Assembly (NCBI GenBank): GCA_036403035.1
Contig: DASWRT010000481.1
Span: forward strand, 1 to 42,629
Length of the DNA: 42,629 nucleotides
From: DASWRT01 sp036403035
GTDB lineage: Bacteria; Pseudomonadota; Alphaproteobacteria; ATCC43930; CGMCC-115725
Direction of reading: 5' to 3'
Made by a program: the position numbers and the translations under genes. This document shows, one piece after another, positions 7,439 to 16,135 of this stretch (positions within the stretch are counted from its first letter, which is position 1; each line of letters opens with the position of its first letter). Under the pieces are notes generated by a model. It did no database searches and was not told the DNA's origin. It worked only from the letters and a program-made list of their open reading frames with translations.

Positions 7439-8359
7439 ATGCTCAATTCGCTGCGGCGGAAGACCCGCCGCCTCGGCGCTGCTACGCTGGTCGGCGGCAT
7501 CGCCCTGGTCACGGCGCTTAGCGGCGGCGCGCCGCCGGCAGCGGCTCAGCAGCAGCAGGAGCAGGAGCAGCAGCCTCCGGCGCAGGAGCGCGAAACCTTC
7601 GGCACCGACCGCGGCACGTGCGATCGCGGCGCCCTGTCGCAGGTGCTCAGCACGTCGCGCGGCAACCTGCTCGGCAGCGCGGCGGGAGCTGCCGCCGGCG
7701 GCCTTCTCGGCAGCCAGATCGGCAAGGGCGGCGGCAATACCGTGGCGACCATCGCCGGCATATTGGGCGGCGCGCTGGCCGGCGGCTATGTCGGCCGGCA
7801 GATGGAACCAGCCGACCAGGGCTGCGTCGGCCGCACCCTGGAGAACGCGCCGACCAACCAGACGGTAAGCTGGCGGAACCCCGACAAAAACACGCAATAC
7901 AGCGTCACCCCGACACGGACGTTCGACGGGCATGACGGGCAGCCCTGCCGCGATTACGTCACCGAGGCCGAGATCGGCGGCAAGCACGAGCAGGACACCC
8001 GAACGGCCTGCCGGCAGCCCGACGGCACCTGGGCGATGCAGACCGCGGCGGCTGCGGCGACGGCACCGGCACCGCAGCCGCCGTCACCGCCGGCCGCCGG
8101 AAGCAGCGATCGGGTGGACCAGAACGCTGCCGCTGCCGTGCCACAACAACCGGGATATGACGGGATCGGCTCGCAAGCCGCCGTGCGCGCCGCAAGCACC
8201 GGCGGCGGGCAGGATTATTCCCGGCTGAGCGATCAGGAACTCCGCCAGCAGCTTTCGACCGTCGAAGACCAGCAGCGGCAGCTCGACATCGACCGGCGGG
8301 CGATCGAGGACGAACTCGACCACCGCAGCGGCGGCGCCCGCAGCGGCAGTCAGCGCTGA
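7439..8359 (+). CDS. Glycine-zipper 2TM / 17-kDa surface-antigen-type envelope protein
   Basis: The 306-residue product opens with a signal peptide ending near A-P-P-A-A-A-Q, then a Gln/Glu-rich linker. A glycine-zipper segment follows (about residues 75-125, with G-S-A-A-G-A-A-A-G-G-L-L-G-S-Q-I-G and a second A-G-G-Y-V-G). Next is the surface-antigen C-terminal domain with C-R-D-Y ... T-A-C-R-Q-P-D-G-T-W. A low-complexity Ala/Pro region and a charged helical tail with coiled-coil character end the protein. It probably sits in the outer membrane or periplasm; the function is unknown. The ATG at 7439 follows GGGAGAGAGGCAGG. A truncated copy of the same C-terminal domain lies at 13369-13611. 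Confidence 0.8.
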   Translation: MLNSLRRKTRRLGAATLVGGIALVTALSGGAPPAAAQQQQEQEQQPPAQERETFGTDRGTCDRGALSQVLSTSRGNLLGSAAGAAAGGLLGSQIGKGGGNTVATIAGILGGALAGGYVGRQMEPADQGCVGRTLENAPTNQTVSWRNPDKNTQYSVTPTRTFDGHDGQPCRDYVTEAEIGGKHEQDTRTACRQPDGTWAMQTAAAAATAPAPQPPSPPAAGSSDRVDQNAAAAVPQQPGYDGIGSQAAVRAASTGGGQDYSRLSDQELRQQLSTVEDQQRQLDIDRRAIEDELDHRSGGARSGSQR

Positions 8360-8399
8360 CGCGGATTGCATTTGGGTTCGGAAACGCTCAACGCGGGTT

Positions 8400-8491
8400 C
8401 CCCCACCCCAACCCTACCCCGCAAGGGGAGAGGGACAAAAGCTGAACGGTTTCATAGTCCTCCCCCCTTGCGGAGAAGGGTCGGGGTGGGA
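8400..8491. repeat. Large imperfect inverted repeat between convergent genes
   Basis: The left arm (8400-8428, CCCCC-ACCCCAACCCTACCCC-GCAAGGGG) and the right arm (8463-8491) are near-complements around a 34-base AT-richer centre. A second short hairpin (CCCGGC/GCCGGG, 8493-8509) follows. Such CCCACCCCAACCCT-type palindromes are common dispersed intergenic elements in alphaproteobacteria. It lies between the convergent surface-antigen and rpsA genes and could help end transcription from the plus strand. Confidence 0.65.
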
Positions 8492-8546
8492 GCCCGGCGC
8501 GATGCCGGGCGTGTCGATTCACGATCGATCGAAAATCAATCTAGCC

Positions 8547-8584
8547 GCAAAGAAAAGGGGCCGAGCCTCGCGGCCCGACCCCTT
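8547..8584 (-). terminator. Rho-independent terminator of rpsA
   Basis: Read on the minus strand, a 13-bp stem (8572-8584 with 8555-8567, two G-U pairs) closes a GCGA loop and runs into TTTTCTTT. It lies 28 bases after the rpsA stop. Confidence 0.85.
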
Positions 8585-8611
8585 CCCGTCCTGTGGTCGT
8601 AAGGACGACGC

Positions 8612-10330
8612 TTACTTCTCGTCGCCTTCCTGTTTGCGGCGGTTGAGCGCCGCGCCGAGGATGTCGCCGAGGCTGGCGCCGGAGTCCGAGGAGCCGAACT
8701 CGGCCATCGCGGCCTTCTCCTCCTCGACCTCGCGGGCCTTGATCGACAGGGTGAGCTTGCGCGTCGCCTTGTCGATCGCCGTGACCTTCGCATCGACCTT
8801 CTCGCCCACCGCGAAGCGGTCGGGGCGCTGCTCGCTGCGGTCGCGGGACAGCTCGGACTTGCGGATGAAGCCCGGCAGCCCGTCCTGCGCCTGCACCTCG
8901 ATGCCGCCGTCGGTGACCGCCGTGACCGTGCAGGTCACGACCGAGCCCTTCTTCAGCGTCGCGATGGTCGCCTCGTACGGATCGCCGGCAAGCTGCTTGA
9001 TGCCGAGGCTGATCCGCTCCTTCTCGACATCGACGTCCAGCACCTTGACGCGGACGACGTCGCCCTTGCCGAAGTCGTTGATCGCCTCCTCGCCCGACTT
9101 CTCCCAGGAGATGTCGGAGAGGTGGACCATGCCGTCGATGTCGCCGGGCAGGCCGACGAACAGGCCGAACTCGGTGATGTTCTTGACCTCGCCCTCCAGC
9201 TCGCTGCCGATCGGGTGGGCCTCGACGAAGGCCTCCCACGGGTTCGCCAGCGTCTGCTTCAGGCCGAGGCTGATGCGGCGCTTCTGCGGGTCGACGTCCA
9301 GCACCATCACCTCGACCTCCTGGCTGGTCGAGACGATCTTGCCCGGATGCACGTTCTTCTTCGTCCAGCTCATCTCGGAGACGTGGACCAGCCCCTCGAC
9401 GCCCGGCTCCAACTCGACGAAGGCGCCGTAGTCGGTGATGTTGGTGACGCGGCCGCGGAACTTGGCGCCGGACGGATACTTCAGCTCGACGCCCTCCCAC
9501 GGATCGGCCTCGAGCTGCTTCATGCCGAGGCTGATGCGCTGCGTCTCCGGGTTGAACCGGATGACCTGGACCTTGACGGTCTGGCCGATATGCAGCGCCT
9601 CCGACGGATGGTTGATGCGGCGCCACGCGATGTCGGTGACGTGCAGCAGGCCGTCGACGCCGCCGAGATCGACGAACGCACCGTAGTCGGTAATGTTCTT
9701 GACCACGCCGGTGAGGATCTGGCCTTCCTTGAGCGACGCGACCAGCTCGGAGCGGGCCTCGGCGCGGCTCTCCTCCAGGACGGCGCGGCGCGACACGACG
9801 ATGATGCCGCGCGACCGGTCCATCTAGAGGATCTGGAAGGGTTGCGGCGTGCCGAGCAGCGGGGTGATGTCGCGCACCGGGCGGATATCGACCTGACTGC
9901 CCGGCAGGAACGCGACGGCGCCGCTGAGGTCGACCGTGAAGCCGCCCTTGACGCGCCCGAAGATCACGCCCTGGACGCGCTCGTTGCCCTGGAAGTTCTT
10001 CTCAAGCAGCGTCCAGGCTTCCTCGCGGCGGGCCTTCTCGCGGCTGAGCTGAGCCTCGCCGTTCTTGTCCTCCATCCGCTCGAGGTAGACCTCGACGATG
10101 TCGCCGGCCTTGATCTCGGCCGGCTTGCCCGGCGTGGCGAATTCCTTGAGGTCGACGCGGCCCTCGGACTTGAGGCCGACATCGATCAGCACCTGGTCGT
10201 TCTCGACCGAGACGACCCGCCCCTTGACGACGGTGCCCTCGAGGCTCGACGAGGTGCCGAGCGATTCCTCGAGAAGGGCGGCGAAGCTCTCCTTGCCGGA
10301 GATCTCCGCGAGTTGGGTTGCAGCAGCCAT
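8612..10330 (-). CDS. rpsA: 30S ribosomal protein S1, interrupted by one in-frame TAG
   Basis: S1 binds mRNA on the 30S subunit and is needed for translation of most messages. The reading frame is S1 throughout: start at 10330 after AGGAG, about 571 codons, repeated S1 (OB-fold) units, and the usual D-Y-G-A-F-V-D-L, H-V-T-D-I-A-W and S-L-G-M-K-Q motifs. The frame is broken only at 9824-9826, where TAG stands between P-F-Q-I-L and M-D-R-S-R-G. Homologues normally have lysine there (I-L-K-M-D-R), so a single AAG-to-TAG change explains it. As written, the first product is 168 residues (repeat 1 and most of repeat 2); a second frame of 403 residues starts at the ATG directly after the TAG and holds the remaining repeats. 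S1 is normally essential, so this is a sequencing error, a suppressed stop, a reinitiating split gene or a copy whose intact version lies elsewhere. Confidence 0.93.
9824..9826 (-). other. In-frame amber codon inside rpsA, next codon ATG
   Basis: The minus-strand sequence reads ATC CTC TAG ATG GAC CGG. The codon replaces the conserved lysine of I-L-K-M-D-R. TAG and ATG are adjacent, so a terminating ribosome could restart at once. Other genes here (ihfB, ctaC, ctaD, the FecR gene) end in TAG, so TAG is a normal stop in this organism. Confidence 0.9.
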
Positions 10331-10487
10331 TCAATCTCCTGGTCCCGATCGTTCGGCACGCCGCGCCGCCGGGGACCGAGGCGGTAAACGCAGCGGACCG
10401 CCCTCAAGCACGGGTGCGGCGGTAGAAACCCGGTCCTGCTGCAGAAGACGGCAACGGGGGCTAGCGCAACGGCGGCGTACCGCGCCG

Positions 10488-11132
10488 TCAGAGCCCCTTG
10501 CCGGCCAACTTTCGTCCGACGTAGTCGGCAGCCGTCGCGAAGACCGCGTCGGCATCGAGATCGGTCGTGTCGATGTAGAAAGCGTCGGAAGCCGGCACCA
10601 GAGGCGCCGTCCGACGCTGACTGTCGCGCGCGTCGCGATCCACCATGTCCTGCAGGACGGTGTCGTATATAACCGCCGGATCGCGTTGCTTCAACTCCAA
10701 GAAACGCCGGCGCGCCCGCGCCTCGACGGTCGCCGTCACGAAGAGCTTCGCGGCGGCGTCGGGACAGACCACGGTGCCGATGTCGCGGCCGTCGAGCACG
10801 GCTCCCTGGACGCCGCCCGGCGGGCGCGTCGCGAAATCGCGCTGGAAACCGAGCAGGATCGTCCGCACTTCCGGGATCGCGGCGACGATCGAGGCACGCT
10901 GCGCCACCCCTTCGCCGCGAAGATCGGGACGGAAGAGATCGTCCGCCGTCACGCGCCGCGCTGCGGCCGCGGCGACCGCCGCGTCGGCCGGATCGGCGCC
11001 GGGCGGCACGTGCAGCGCCGTCGCACGATAGAGGCCGCCGGTGTCGAGATGCGCGAAGCCGAACCGCCGCGCCAGCCGCTTCGCCAGGGTGCCCTTGCCC
11101 GAGGCCGCCGGGCCGTCGACCGCGACGATCAT
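10488..11132 (-). CDS. cmk: Cytidylate kinase
   Basis: Cmk phosphorylates CMP and dCMP to the diphosphates. The 214-residue protein starts M-I-V-A-V-D-G-P-A-A-S-G-K-G-T, with the P-loop at residues 7-15, and has L-D-T-G-G-L-Y-R-A, the CMP-binding G-R-D-I-G-T-V-V and the R-R-F-L-E-L-K lid region. The ATG at 11132 overlaps the aroA stop by 4 bases (ATGA). The order aroA-cmk-rpsA is widely conserved and points to one transcript. A 157-base gap separates it from rpsA. Confidence 0.96.
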   Translation of the reverse strand: MIVAVDGPAASGKGTLAKRLARRFGFAHLDTGGLYRATALHVPPGADPADAAVAAAAARRVTADDLFRPDLRGEGVAQRASIVAAIPEVRTILLGFQRDFATRPPGGVQGAVLDGRDIGTVVCPDAAAKLFVTATVEARARRRFLELKQRDPAVIYDTVLQDMVDRDARDSQRRTAPLVPASDAFYIDTTDLDADAVFATAADYVGRKLAGKGL

Positions 11133-12496
11133 GACGGCTCCTCCTCGCCGTCGGCGGCCGGGGCGATCGAGGCGCCGAGCCCGTTCATCAGCGGCACGAA
11201 GCCGGGAAAGCTGGTCTGGATCGGCTCGCCGTCGTCGATCCGCGTCGGCTGCCGCGCCGCCATGCCGAGCACGAGGAAGGACATCGCGATCCGGTGATCG
11301 AGGCGGCTCGCGATCGCCGCTCCGCCCTCGGGCGGCGCGCCGCCCGTGCCCTCGACGGTCAGCGTATCGCCCTCGATGGTGACGGCGACGCCGCACACCG
11401 CGAGCCCCTGCGCCACGGCGCTCAGCCGGTCGCTTTCCTTGACGCGCAGCTCGGCGAGGCCGTGCATCACCGTGCGTCCCTGGGCGAAGGCGGCGGCGAC
11501 GGCGAGGATCGGATACTCGTCGATCATCCGCGGCGCCCGCTCGGCCGGGACGGTGACGCCCTTGAGCCTGCCGCCGCCGCGGACGACGAGATCGGCGACC
11601 GGCTCGCCGCCGGCCTCGCGCGGGTTCGCCAGCACGAGGTCGGCGCCCATCTCGCGCAGCGTCTCGAACAGCCCGTCCCGGAACGGGTTGACGCCGACGC
11701 CGGGCAGCGTCACCTCCGATCCCGGCAGCAGCAGCGCGGCGACCGCGGGGAAAGCGGCGGAGGACGGATCGGCCGGAACGACGATGTCGGCGGCGCGCAG
11801 CTCCGGCTGGCCGACCAGCGCGACCGCTCTGCCACCGCCGGTCACCGCCTCGACCGCGACCTGCGCGCCGAAATGGGCGAGCATGCGCTCGCTGTGGTCG
11901 CGCGTCGGCTGCGGCTCGATGACGGTCGTGACGCCCGGCGCCCCGAGCCCGGCCAGCAGCACCGCCGACTTCACCTGCGCCGACGGCACCGGCAGGCGAT
12001 AGGAGATCGGCATCGGCTCGGCCGCGCCGACGACGGCGAGCGGCAGGCTCTGCCCGCCGTTGCGGCCGACGAACCGCGCCCCCACTTGCAGCAGCGGCGC
12101 GGTCACGCGGGCCATCGGCCGGCGGCGCAGCGAGGCGTCGCCGGTGAAGATCGCGGTGATCGGATGGCCGGCGACGACGCCCATCAGCAACCGCACGCCG
12201 GTTCCGGCATTGCCGCAGTCGATGACGTCGTCCGGCTCGGCGAGGCCGCCGATGCCGACGCCGTCGACGACCCATGCGTTGCCGTCGCCGGGGAGGCGCT
12301 CGACGCTGGCGCCGAACGCCCGCATCGCGGCGGCCGTGCGCAGCACATCTTCGCCTTCCAGCAGGCCCTCGATGCGGGTGCGCCCGACGGCGAGGCCGCC
12401 GAGGATGAGGGCGCGGTGCGAGATCGATTTGTCGCCGGGCACGCGAATCGTGCCCCTCAAGGGAGCGGACGTACCGGAGATGAGAGGCGTCGGCAT
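11129..12496 (-). CDS. aroA: 3-phosphoshikimate 1-carboxyvinyltransferase (EPSP synthase)
   Basis: AroA joins shikimate 3-phosphate and phosphoenolpyruvate to EPSP in aromatic amino acid synthesis. The 455-residue protein has P-G-D-K-S-I-S-H-R (K23), G-N-A-G-T-G-V-R, S-L-R-R-R-P-M, R-D-H-S-E and R-V-K-E-S-D-R. The general layout is the class II type seen in many alphaproteobacteria, but the phosphoenolpyruvate loop has G-N-A-G-T-G rather than the Ala-substituted G-N-A-A-T-G of the glyphosate-tolerant CP4 enzyme. The ATG at 12496 has GGCGGAGA upstream; the open frame before it is non-homologous. It is divergent from the TIGR02300-type gene. Confidence 0.96.
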   Translation of the reverse strand: MPTPLISGTSAPLRGTIRVPGDKSISHRALILGGLAVGRTRIEGLLEGEDVLRTAAAMRAFGASVERLPGDGNAWVVDGVGIGGLAEPDDVIDCGNAGTGVRLLMGVVAGHPITAIFTGDASLRRRPMARVTAPLLQVGARFVGRNGGQSLPLAVVGAAEPMPISYRLPVPSAQVKSAVLLAGLGAPGVTTVIEPQPTRDHSERMLAHFGAQVAVEAVTGGGRAVALVGQPELRAADIVVPADPSSAAFPAVAALLLPGSEVTLPGVGVNPFRDGLFETLREMGADLVLANPREAGGEPVADLVVRGGGRLKGVTVPAERAPRMIDEYPILAVAAAFAQGRTVMHGLAELRVKESDRLSAVAQGLAVCGVAVTIEGDTLTVEGTGGAPPEGGAAIASRLDHRIAMSFLVLGMAARQPTRIDDGEPIQTSFPGFVPLMNGLGASIAPAADGEEEPS

Positions 12497-12692
12497 ACTG
12501 TCTCCGCCGACGGCTGCAACGCGGGGCGACGGAGCGCCGCATCGTACCGCCGGCTCCGTGAGTGGTGGAGGCCGGGGACCGCCCCCGGCGCGGTTTCCGG
12601 CCGGAGCGTCGTGCGTTTTTGATTTACAGGCGCGGCGCGATCGTGGCAATTGCCGCGGCATTCGAAACACAGTGAAACGTACGGAGTATTCG

Positions 12693-13073
12693 GTGGCGAA
12701 GCCGGAATGGGGAATCAAGCGCATCTGCCCGAGCTGCGGGACGCGCTACTACGATTTCGGAAAGCCGCTCGGCGAGATCGTCTGCCCGAAATGCAGCACC
12801 CAGTTCGACCCGGAGGCGTTCCTCAAGACCCGCCGCGCCCGCGTCGCGGCACAGCCGGAGAAGGAGCTGGAGCCCGTCAGCGCCGAGGAGATCGATCCGG
12901 ATCTCGAAGTCGAGGAGGAAGCCGAGGTGGCCGAGGAGGACGAGGACGCGATCCCGGCCGAGGAAGGCGAGGAAGAGGACGAGGAGCTGATCGAGGACGC
13001 GTCGGAACTCGGCGAGGATGAGGACGACATGGCCGAGGTGATCGACAACGTCGACGACGAGGAGGAGCGCTGA
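12693..13073 (+). CDS. TIGR02300 family zinc-ribbon protein with acidic tail
   Basis: The 126-residue product has the family N-terminus (A-K-P-E-W-G-I-K-R), a zinc ribbon made of C-P-S-C-G and C-P-K-C, a short basic stretch, and then about 65 residues that are almost half Glu and Asp. No function is established for the family, which is largely alphaproteobacterial. The GTG at 12693 follows CGGAG at good spacing and gives the family start; an in-frame GTG at 12672 is less likely. It lies just upstream of tRNA-Ala, a common arrangement, and divergent from aroA. Confidence 0.88.
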   Translation: MAKPEWGIKRICPSCGTRYYDFGKPLGEIVCPKCSTQFDPEAFLKTRRARVAAQPEKELEPVSAEEIDPDLEVEEEAEVAEEDEDAIPAEEGEEEDEELIEDASELGEDEDDMAEVIDNVDDEEER

Positions 13074-13190
13074 AAACAGCGCTTCGCGGCGCCTGCGGCC
13101 GACCCGCAAATTCCCCTTGCCGGCCGCGCGCTCTCTTCTTATGTTCCGCCTCGACAGGACGGCCGGAGCACCGGCCGCTGGCAGCTCTCT

Positions 13191-13266
<76 letters not shown>

Positions 13267-13273
13267 GATAGTG

Positions 13274-13305
13274 GAAAGGCTTAGCCGGAAACGGCTAAGC
13301 CTTTC
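13274..13305 (+). terminator. Terminator of tRNA-Ala
   Basis: A perfect 14-bp stem (13274-13287 with 13292-13305) closed by a GAAA tetraloop starts 8 bases after the tRNA CCA and runs into a T-rich stretch (CTCTTTCC follows). Confidence 0.8.
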
Positions 13306-13368
13306 TCTTTCCGACATGCGCGAATTGCAATCTCAGCCATATCTACTCGCGCTGACCTGACAACGCCC

Positions 13369-13611
13369 TCACTCCACCTGCCAATTGCCATCCTTGTCCC
13401 GACACGCATGCGTGACCGCAGTCCGGCGTTCTCCGTCAACCACGATCGTCTGAGTGAGTTCGCGGCATTCCGGTCCGCCCGAGCCCATACGCACCTGTAT
13501 TAGGAGGGACGTGATTTGCGCGGCGCGCAGCATGCTCCGAGACCGGGAAGGATAAGGAACGCGAACTGCCTCTCTATATGTCTCATCGGCGTCGCAACTG
13601 AGGTTGGACAT
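13369..13611 (-). CDS. Surface-antigen C-terminal domain fragment
   Basis: The last 32 residues (C-R-E-L-T-Q-T-I-V-V-D-G ... H-A-C-R-D-K-D-G-N-W) match the C-terminal domain of 17-kDa surface antigens, with both conserved cysteines. The preceding 48 residues are not recognisable: there is no signal peptide, lipobox or glycine zipper, all of which the family normally has. It therefore looks like the truncated end of a decayed gene. It lies between tRNA-Ala and a second terminator-like hairpin, so it may be a remnant of inserted DNA. The full-length relative in this window is at 7439-8359. Confidence 0.5.
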   Translation of the reverse strand: MSNLSCDADETYREAVRVPYPSRSRSMLRAAQITSLLIQVRMGSGGPECRELTQTIVVDGERRTAVTHACRDKDGNWQVE

Positions 13612-13855
13612 AAATGGAGAGCGGCTTCGCCTGGGTGAGCATGGTCGCGCAGGAAGCGGTGGCCTGCCCTTCGGATATGTAGGCCGTACAGAATCAACGA
13701 GCCGCGGCGGCGATCACGGCCTGGGCACCTCTACCAACGCAGAAGACCGAAGCTGCCTCCGGTTGCAAGGTCATCAACATCATGACTCGTCTCGGCAGGC
13801 CGGTGTCCCAGCGCATCGCCCGAACCGCGACGCCAGGGGTGAATTTCAGCCCTTT

Positions 13856-13906
13856 GTGGCTCCCAGATGAAGCAAGGGCTCGGCCGGAAACGGCCGGGCC
13901 CTTGCT
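13856..13906. repeat. Copy of tRNA-Ala 3' end and terminator hairpin
   Basis: GTGGCTCC (13856-13863) plus CAGAT repeats the end of tRNA-Ala (GTGGCTCC at 13255-13262, then ACCAGAT). It is followed by a 16-bp hairpin (13871-13886 with 13891-13906, one G-U pair) with the same GAAA loop and GGCCGGAAACGGCC-like core as the tRNA terminator. The preceding bases resemble a degenerate T-arm. This gives a direct-repeat pair about 600 bases apart, as left by integration at a tRNA 3' end, or a decayed tRNA copy. The rest of 13612-13936 shows no convincing gene. Confidence 0.5.
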
Positions 13907-13936
13907 GATTGTGCGTTAGCAGGACGGCGCTGGTGG

Positions 13937-14824
13937 TCAGCTCGGGACCACCACCCGGCGATAGAGGTGCCACGTCGCGTGCCCGAGCACCGGGAAGACG
14001 ACGATGAGTCCAAGGAACAGCGGGATCGAGCCGATCAGCAGGGCGAGCGCGACGATCAGGCCCCAGGCCGCCATCGGGCCGACGTTCATGCGCACCGCGC
14101 GGAACGAGGTCCGCAGCGCCGTGTCGAAGCTGGCGGGCCGGTCGAGCAGCAGCGGGAACGAGACGACGCTGAGCGACAGCACCAGTACGGCGAAGAGGAA
14201 GCCGACGCCTACGCCGACGACGATCAGCGACCACCCCGCCGGGGTGGTCAGCACGTCGCGGATGAACGCGCCGATCCGGACCGGCGGCTCGGGGCCGAAG
14301 GTCAGGACGTAGATCACGTTCGCCGCCACCATCCAGATCAGGAAGATCGCCAGCAGCAGGCCGCCGAGCTGCGTGATCGCGCCGATCGAGGGCGAGCGGA
14401 GGAAGCAGAACGCGTCCGCCCAGGTGACGTCGCCGCGCCGCTCGCGCTGGCGGCTCATCTCGTTGAGGCCGATCGCGGCGAGCGGGCCGACCAGCGCGAA
14501 GCCGGAAGCAAGCGGGAAGAGCAGCGGCAGCATCTGGTAGCCGAACATCAGCCGCCCCAGGACGAGGCCGACGACGGGGTAGATGAGGCAGAGGAAGACG
14601 ACGTCGCTGCGATTGGCGGCGAAATCCGCGATGCCTTTCGACAGGGCGATCCGCAGATCGGCCAAGCCGATCCGGCGGACCTCGGGAACCGCCGCGCGCC
14701 GTCCCGCCACCGCCGCCTGCCGATCCGGCCAATATTCCTCGGGCTTGGCCGCGCCGACGCCCGAGACCGTCGCCTTGACCCGGTCCCATCCCCATTCAGG
14801 GGGGCTCTGGATGTGTGTCGCCAT
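13937..14824 (-). CDS. DUF2189 family integral membrane protein (copy 1)
   Basis: The 295-residue protein has a soluble N-terminal part of about 70 residues, then about six hydrophobic segments arranged as three pairs, with the family motifs P-L-A-S-G-F-A-L-V-G-P, E-M-S-R-Q-R-E, S-F-P-L-L-L-D-R and the C-terminal G-H-A-T-W-H-L-Y-R-R. No biochemical role is known for DUF2189. The ATG at 14824 follows GGAGG at 8 bases; the frame upstream is not conserved. It lies directly downstream of the cytochrome oxidase operon on the same strand, and two paralogues stand on the other side of that operon. Confidence 0.85.
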   Translation of the reverse strand: MATHIQSPPEWGWDRVKATVSGVGAAKPEEYWPDRQAAVAGRRAAVPEVRRIGLADLRIALSKGIADFAANRSDVVFLCLIYPVVGLVLGRLMFGYQMLPLLFPLASGFALVGPLAAIGLNEMSRQRERRGDVTWADAFCFLRSPSIGAITQLGGLLLAIFLIWMVAANVIYVLTFGPEPPVRIGAFIRDVLTTPAGWSLIVVGVGVGFLFAVLVLSLSVVSFPLLLDRPASFDTALRTSFRAVRMNVGPMAAWGLIVALALLIGSIPLFLGLIVVFPVLGHATWHLYRRVVVPS

Positions 14825-15011
14825 TCGTGGTTCCTCCCGAACCGCTGGTTCGAGGGGCCGCAGGCAAGTCGTGGCAAACGTCCGACGCCGTATCCGTCCA
14901 AGGGGGCCGGCCACGAGAGCCGCGACCCGCACGGACGCAAGGATATACCCGTGTCCTGCCCGGCGTCCCGTTAAAACTCGGTCGTTGCGGGACCGATGGG
15001 GCGTTTCCGGG

Positions 15012-15389
15012 CTAAGAAGCTATTCCGAAAAACAAATGCCGCGTGAGGAACGTGTAGTTCGATTCGAACACCATGATCGCGACGAACACCAACAGCACCG
15101 CCGGCGGGATCAGAATGGCGTACATCAACGCCAGCCGCTCCCAAGCCATGTGCATGAAGACGGCGACGATCAGGCCTGCCTTCAAGATCATGAACAGGAG
15201 GATCAGGGACCATCTGAGATATCCCTGCAGGCCGAAATAATCGACGAGATAGGAGAACGTGCTGAGGACGAAGAGCCACCCCCAGACCACGAGGTAGAGC
15301 TTGATCGGGTGCTGCTGTCCCTCCGCGTGAGCGGCCGCCGCCGCATGTCCGGTGGCGTGCGCTACATCGTGTGCGGCTATTTCTGCCAT
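15012..15389 (-). CDS. Cytochrome c oxidase subunit IV-type protein
   Basis: This 125-residue protein has a soluble His/Ala-rich N-terminus and three membrane helices (about residues 32-52, 60-80 and 90-110), with the family motif L-K-A-G-L-I-V-A-V-F-M-H-M. It belongs to the bacterial subunit IV family (COX4_pro type), a small accessory subunit of haem-copper oxidases. It is the last gene of a five-gene oxidase operon, 9 bases after ctaE. Confidence 0.85.
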   Translation of the reverse strand: MAEIAAHDVAHATGHAAAAAHAEGQQHPIKLYLVVWGWLFVLSTFSYLVDYFGLQGYLRWSLILLFMILKAGLIVAVFMHMAWERLALMYAILIPPAVLLVFVAIMVFESNYTFLTRHLFFGIAS

Positions 15390-15398
15390 GTCCGCTCC

Positions 15399-16121
15399 TC
15401 ACCAAAGATAGAAAAGGGCGAAGATGAACACCCACACCAGATCGACGAAGTGCCAATACAGTCCGGTGATCTCGACGATCTCGTAGCGCCCCTTCCGGCT
15501 CGTGAAGAAGCCCGACTGCCCGCGGTCGAAATCGCCCCGCAAGACCTTTCGCGCCATGATGATCAGGAAGATCACGCCGATCGTCACATGGGTGCCATGG
15601 AAACCGGTGATCATGAAGAAGCTGGAGCCGAACTGCGGCGCGCCCCACGGGTTGCCCCACGGCCGCACGCCGTCACGGATCAGCTTGGTCCACTCGAAGG
15701 CCTGCATCCCGACGAAGGTCGCGCCGAAGGCCGCCGTCGCCAGCATCAGCGCCGCGGTTTTGACGCGATCGCGGCGGTAGCCGAAATTGACGGCCATCGC
15801 CATCGTCCCGCTGCTGCTGATCAGGATGAAGGTCATGATGGCGATCAGGATGAGCGGGATCGACTTCCCGCCGATCTCCAGGGCGAAGACTTCGCTCGGG
15901 TTCGGCCATGGCACGGTCGTCGACATCCGCACCGTCATGTACGAGAGCAGGAAACAGCTAAAGATGAAGGTATCGCTCAGGAGGAAGATCCACATCATGG
16001 CCTTCCCCCACGAGGCGCTCTTGAACGCCCGCTGGTCCGAAGACCAGTCGGCGACGATGCCTCGCCAGCCGTCAGGGCGATCGAGAAGTTCCGTCGAGTT
16101 CGCCAGGGCAGGGTTCGTCAT
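15399..16121 (-). CDS. ctaE: Cytochrome c oxidase subunit III
   Basis: Subunit III stabilises the catalytic core of the oxidase in the inner membrane. The 240-residue protein shows the expected helices and motifs: F-L-L-S-D-T-F-I-F near the start, G-M-Q-A-F-E-W in the middle, F-H-G-T-H-V-T-I-G-V and the closing Y-W-H-F-V-D-L-V-W. The ATG at 16121 follows GGGAG; the longer open frame runs into the previous gene. It is the more canonical of two adjacent subunit III genes. Confidence 0.92.
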   Translation of the reverse strand: MTNPALANSTELLDRPDGWRGIVADWSSDQRAFKSASWGKAMMWIFLLSDTFIFSCFLLSYMTVRMSTTVPWPNPSEVFALEIGGKSIPLILIAIMTFILISSSGTMAMAVNFGYRRDRVKTAALMLATAAFGATFVGMQAFEWTKLIRDGVRPWGNPWGAPQFGSSFFMITGFHGTHVTIGVIFLIIMARKVLRGDFDRGQSGFFTSRKGRYEIVEITGLYWHFVDLVWVFIFALFYLW

Positions 16122-16135
16122 AGGCTGCTCCCGTT

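Noticed and set aside
9824..9826. Genome-wide reassignment of TAG to a sense codon
   Set aside because: ihfB, ctaC, ctaD, the FecR gene and the gene at 30476-30697 all end at TAG at the expected family length.
9820..9831. Cloning-vector polylinker contamination (GATCCTCTAGA-like match)
   Set aside because: Flanking sequence on both sides is normal rpsA in one frame; one base change from the expected codon explains the match.
13604..13870. 88-codon plus-strand frame after the surface-antigen fragment
   Set aside because: No family features or ribosome site, and it runs into the duplicated tRNA-end copy; composition resembles non-coding scar sequence.
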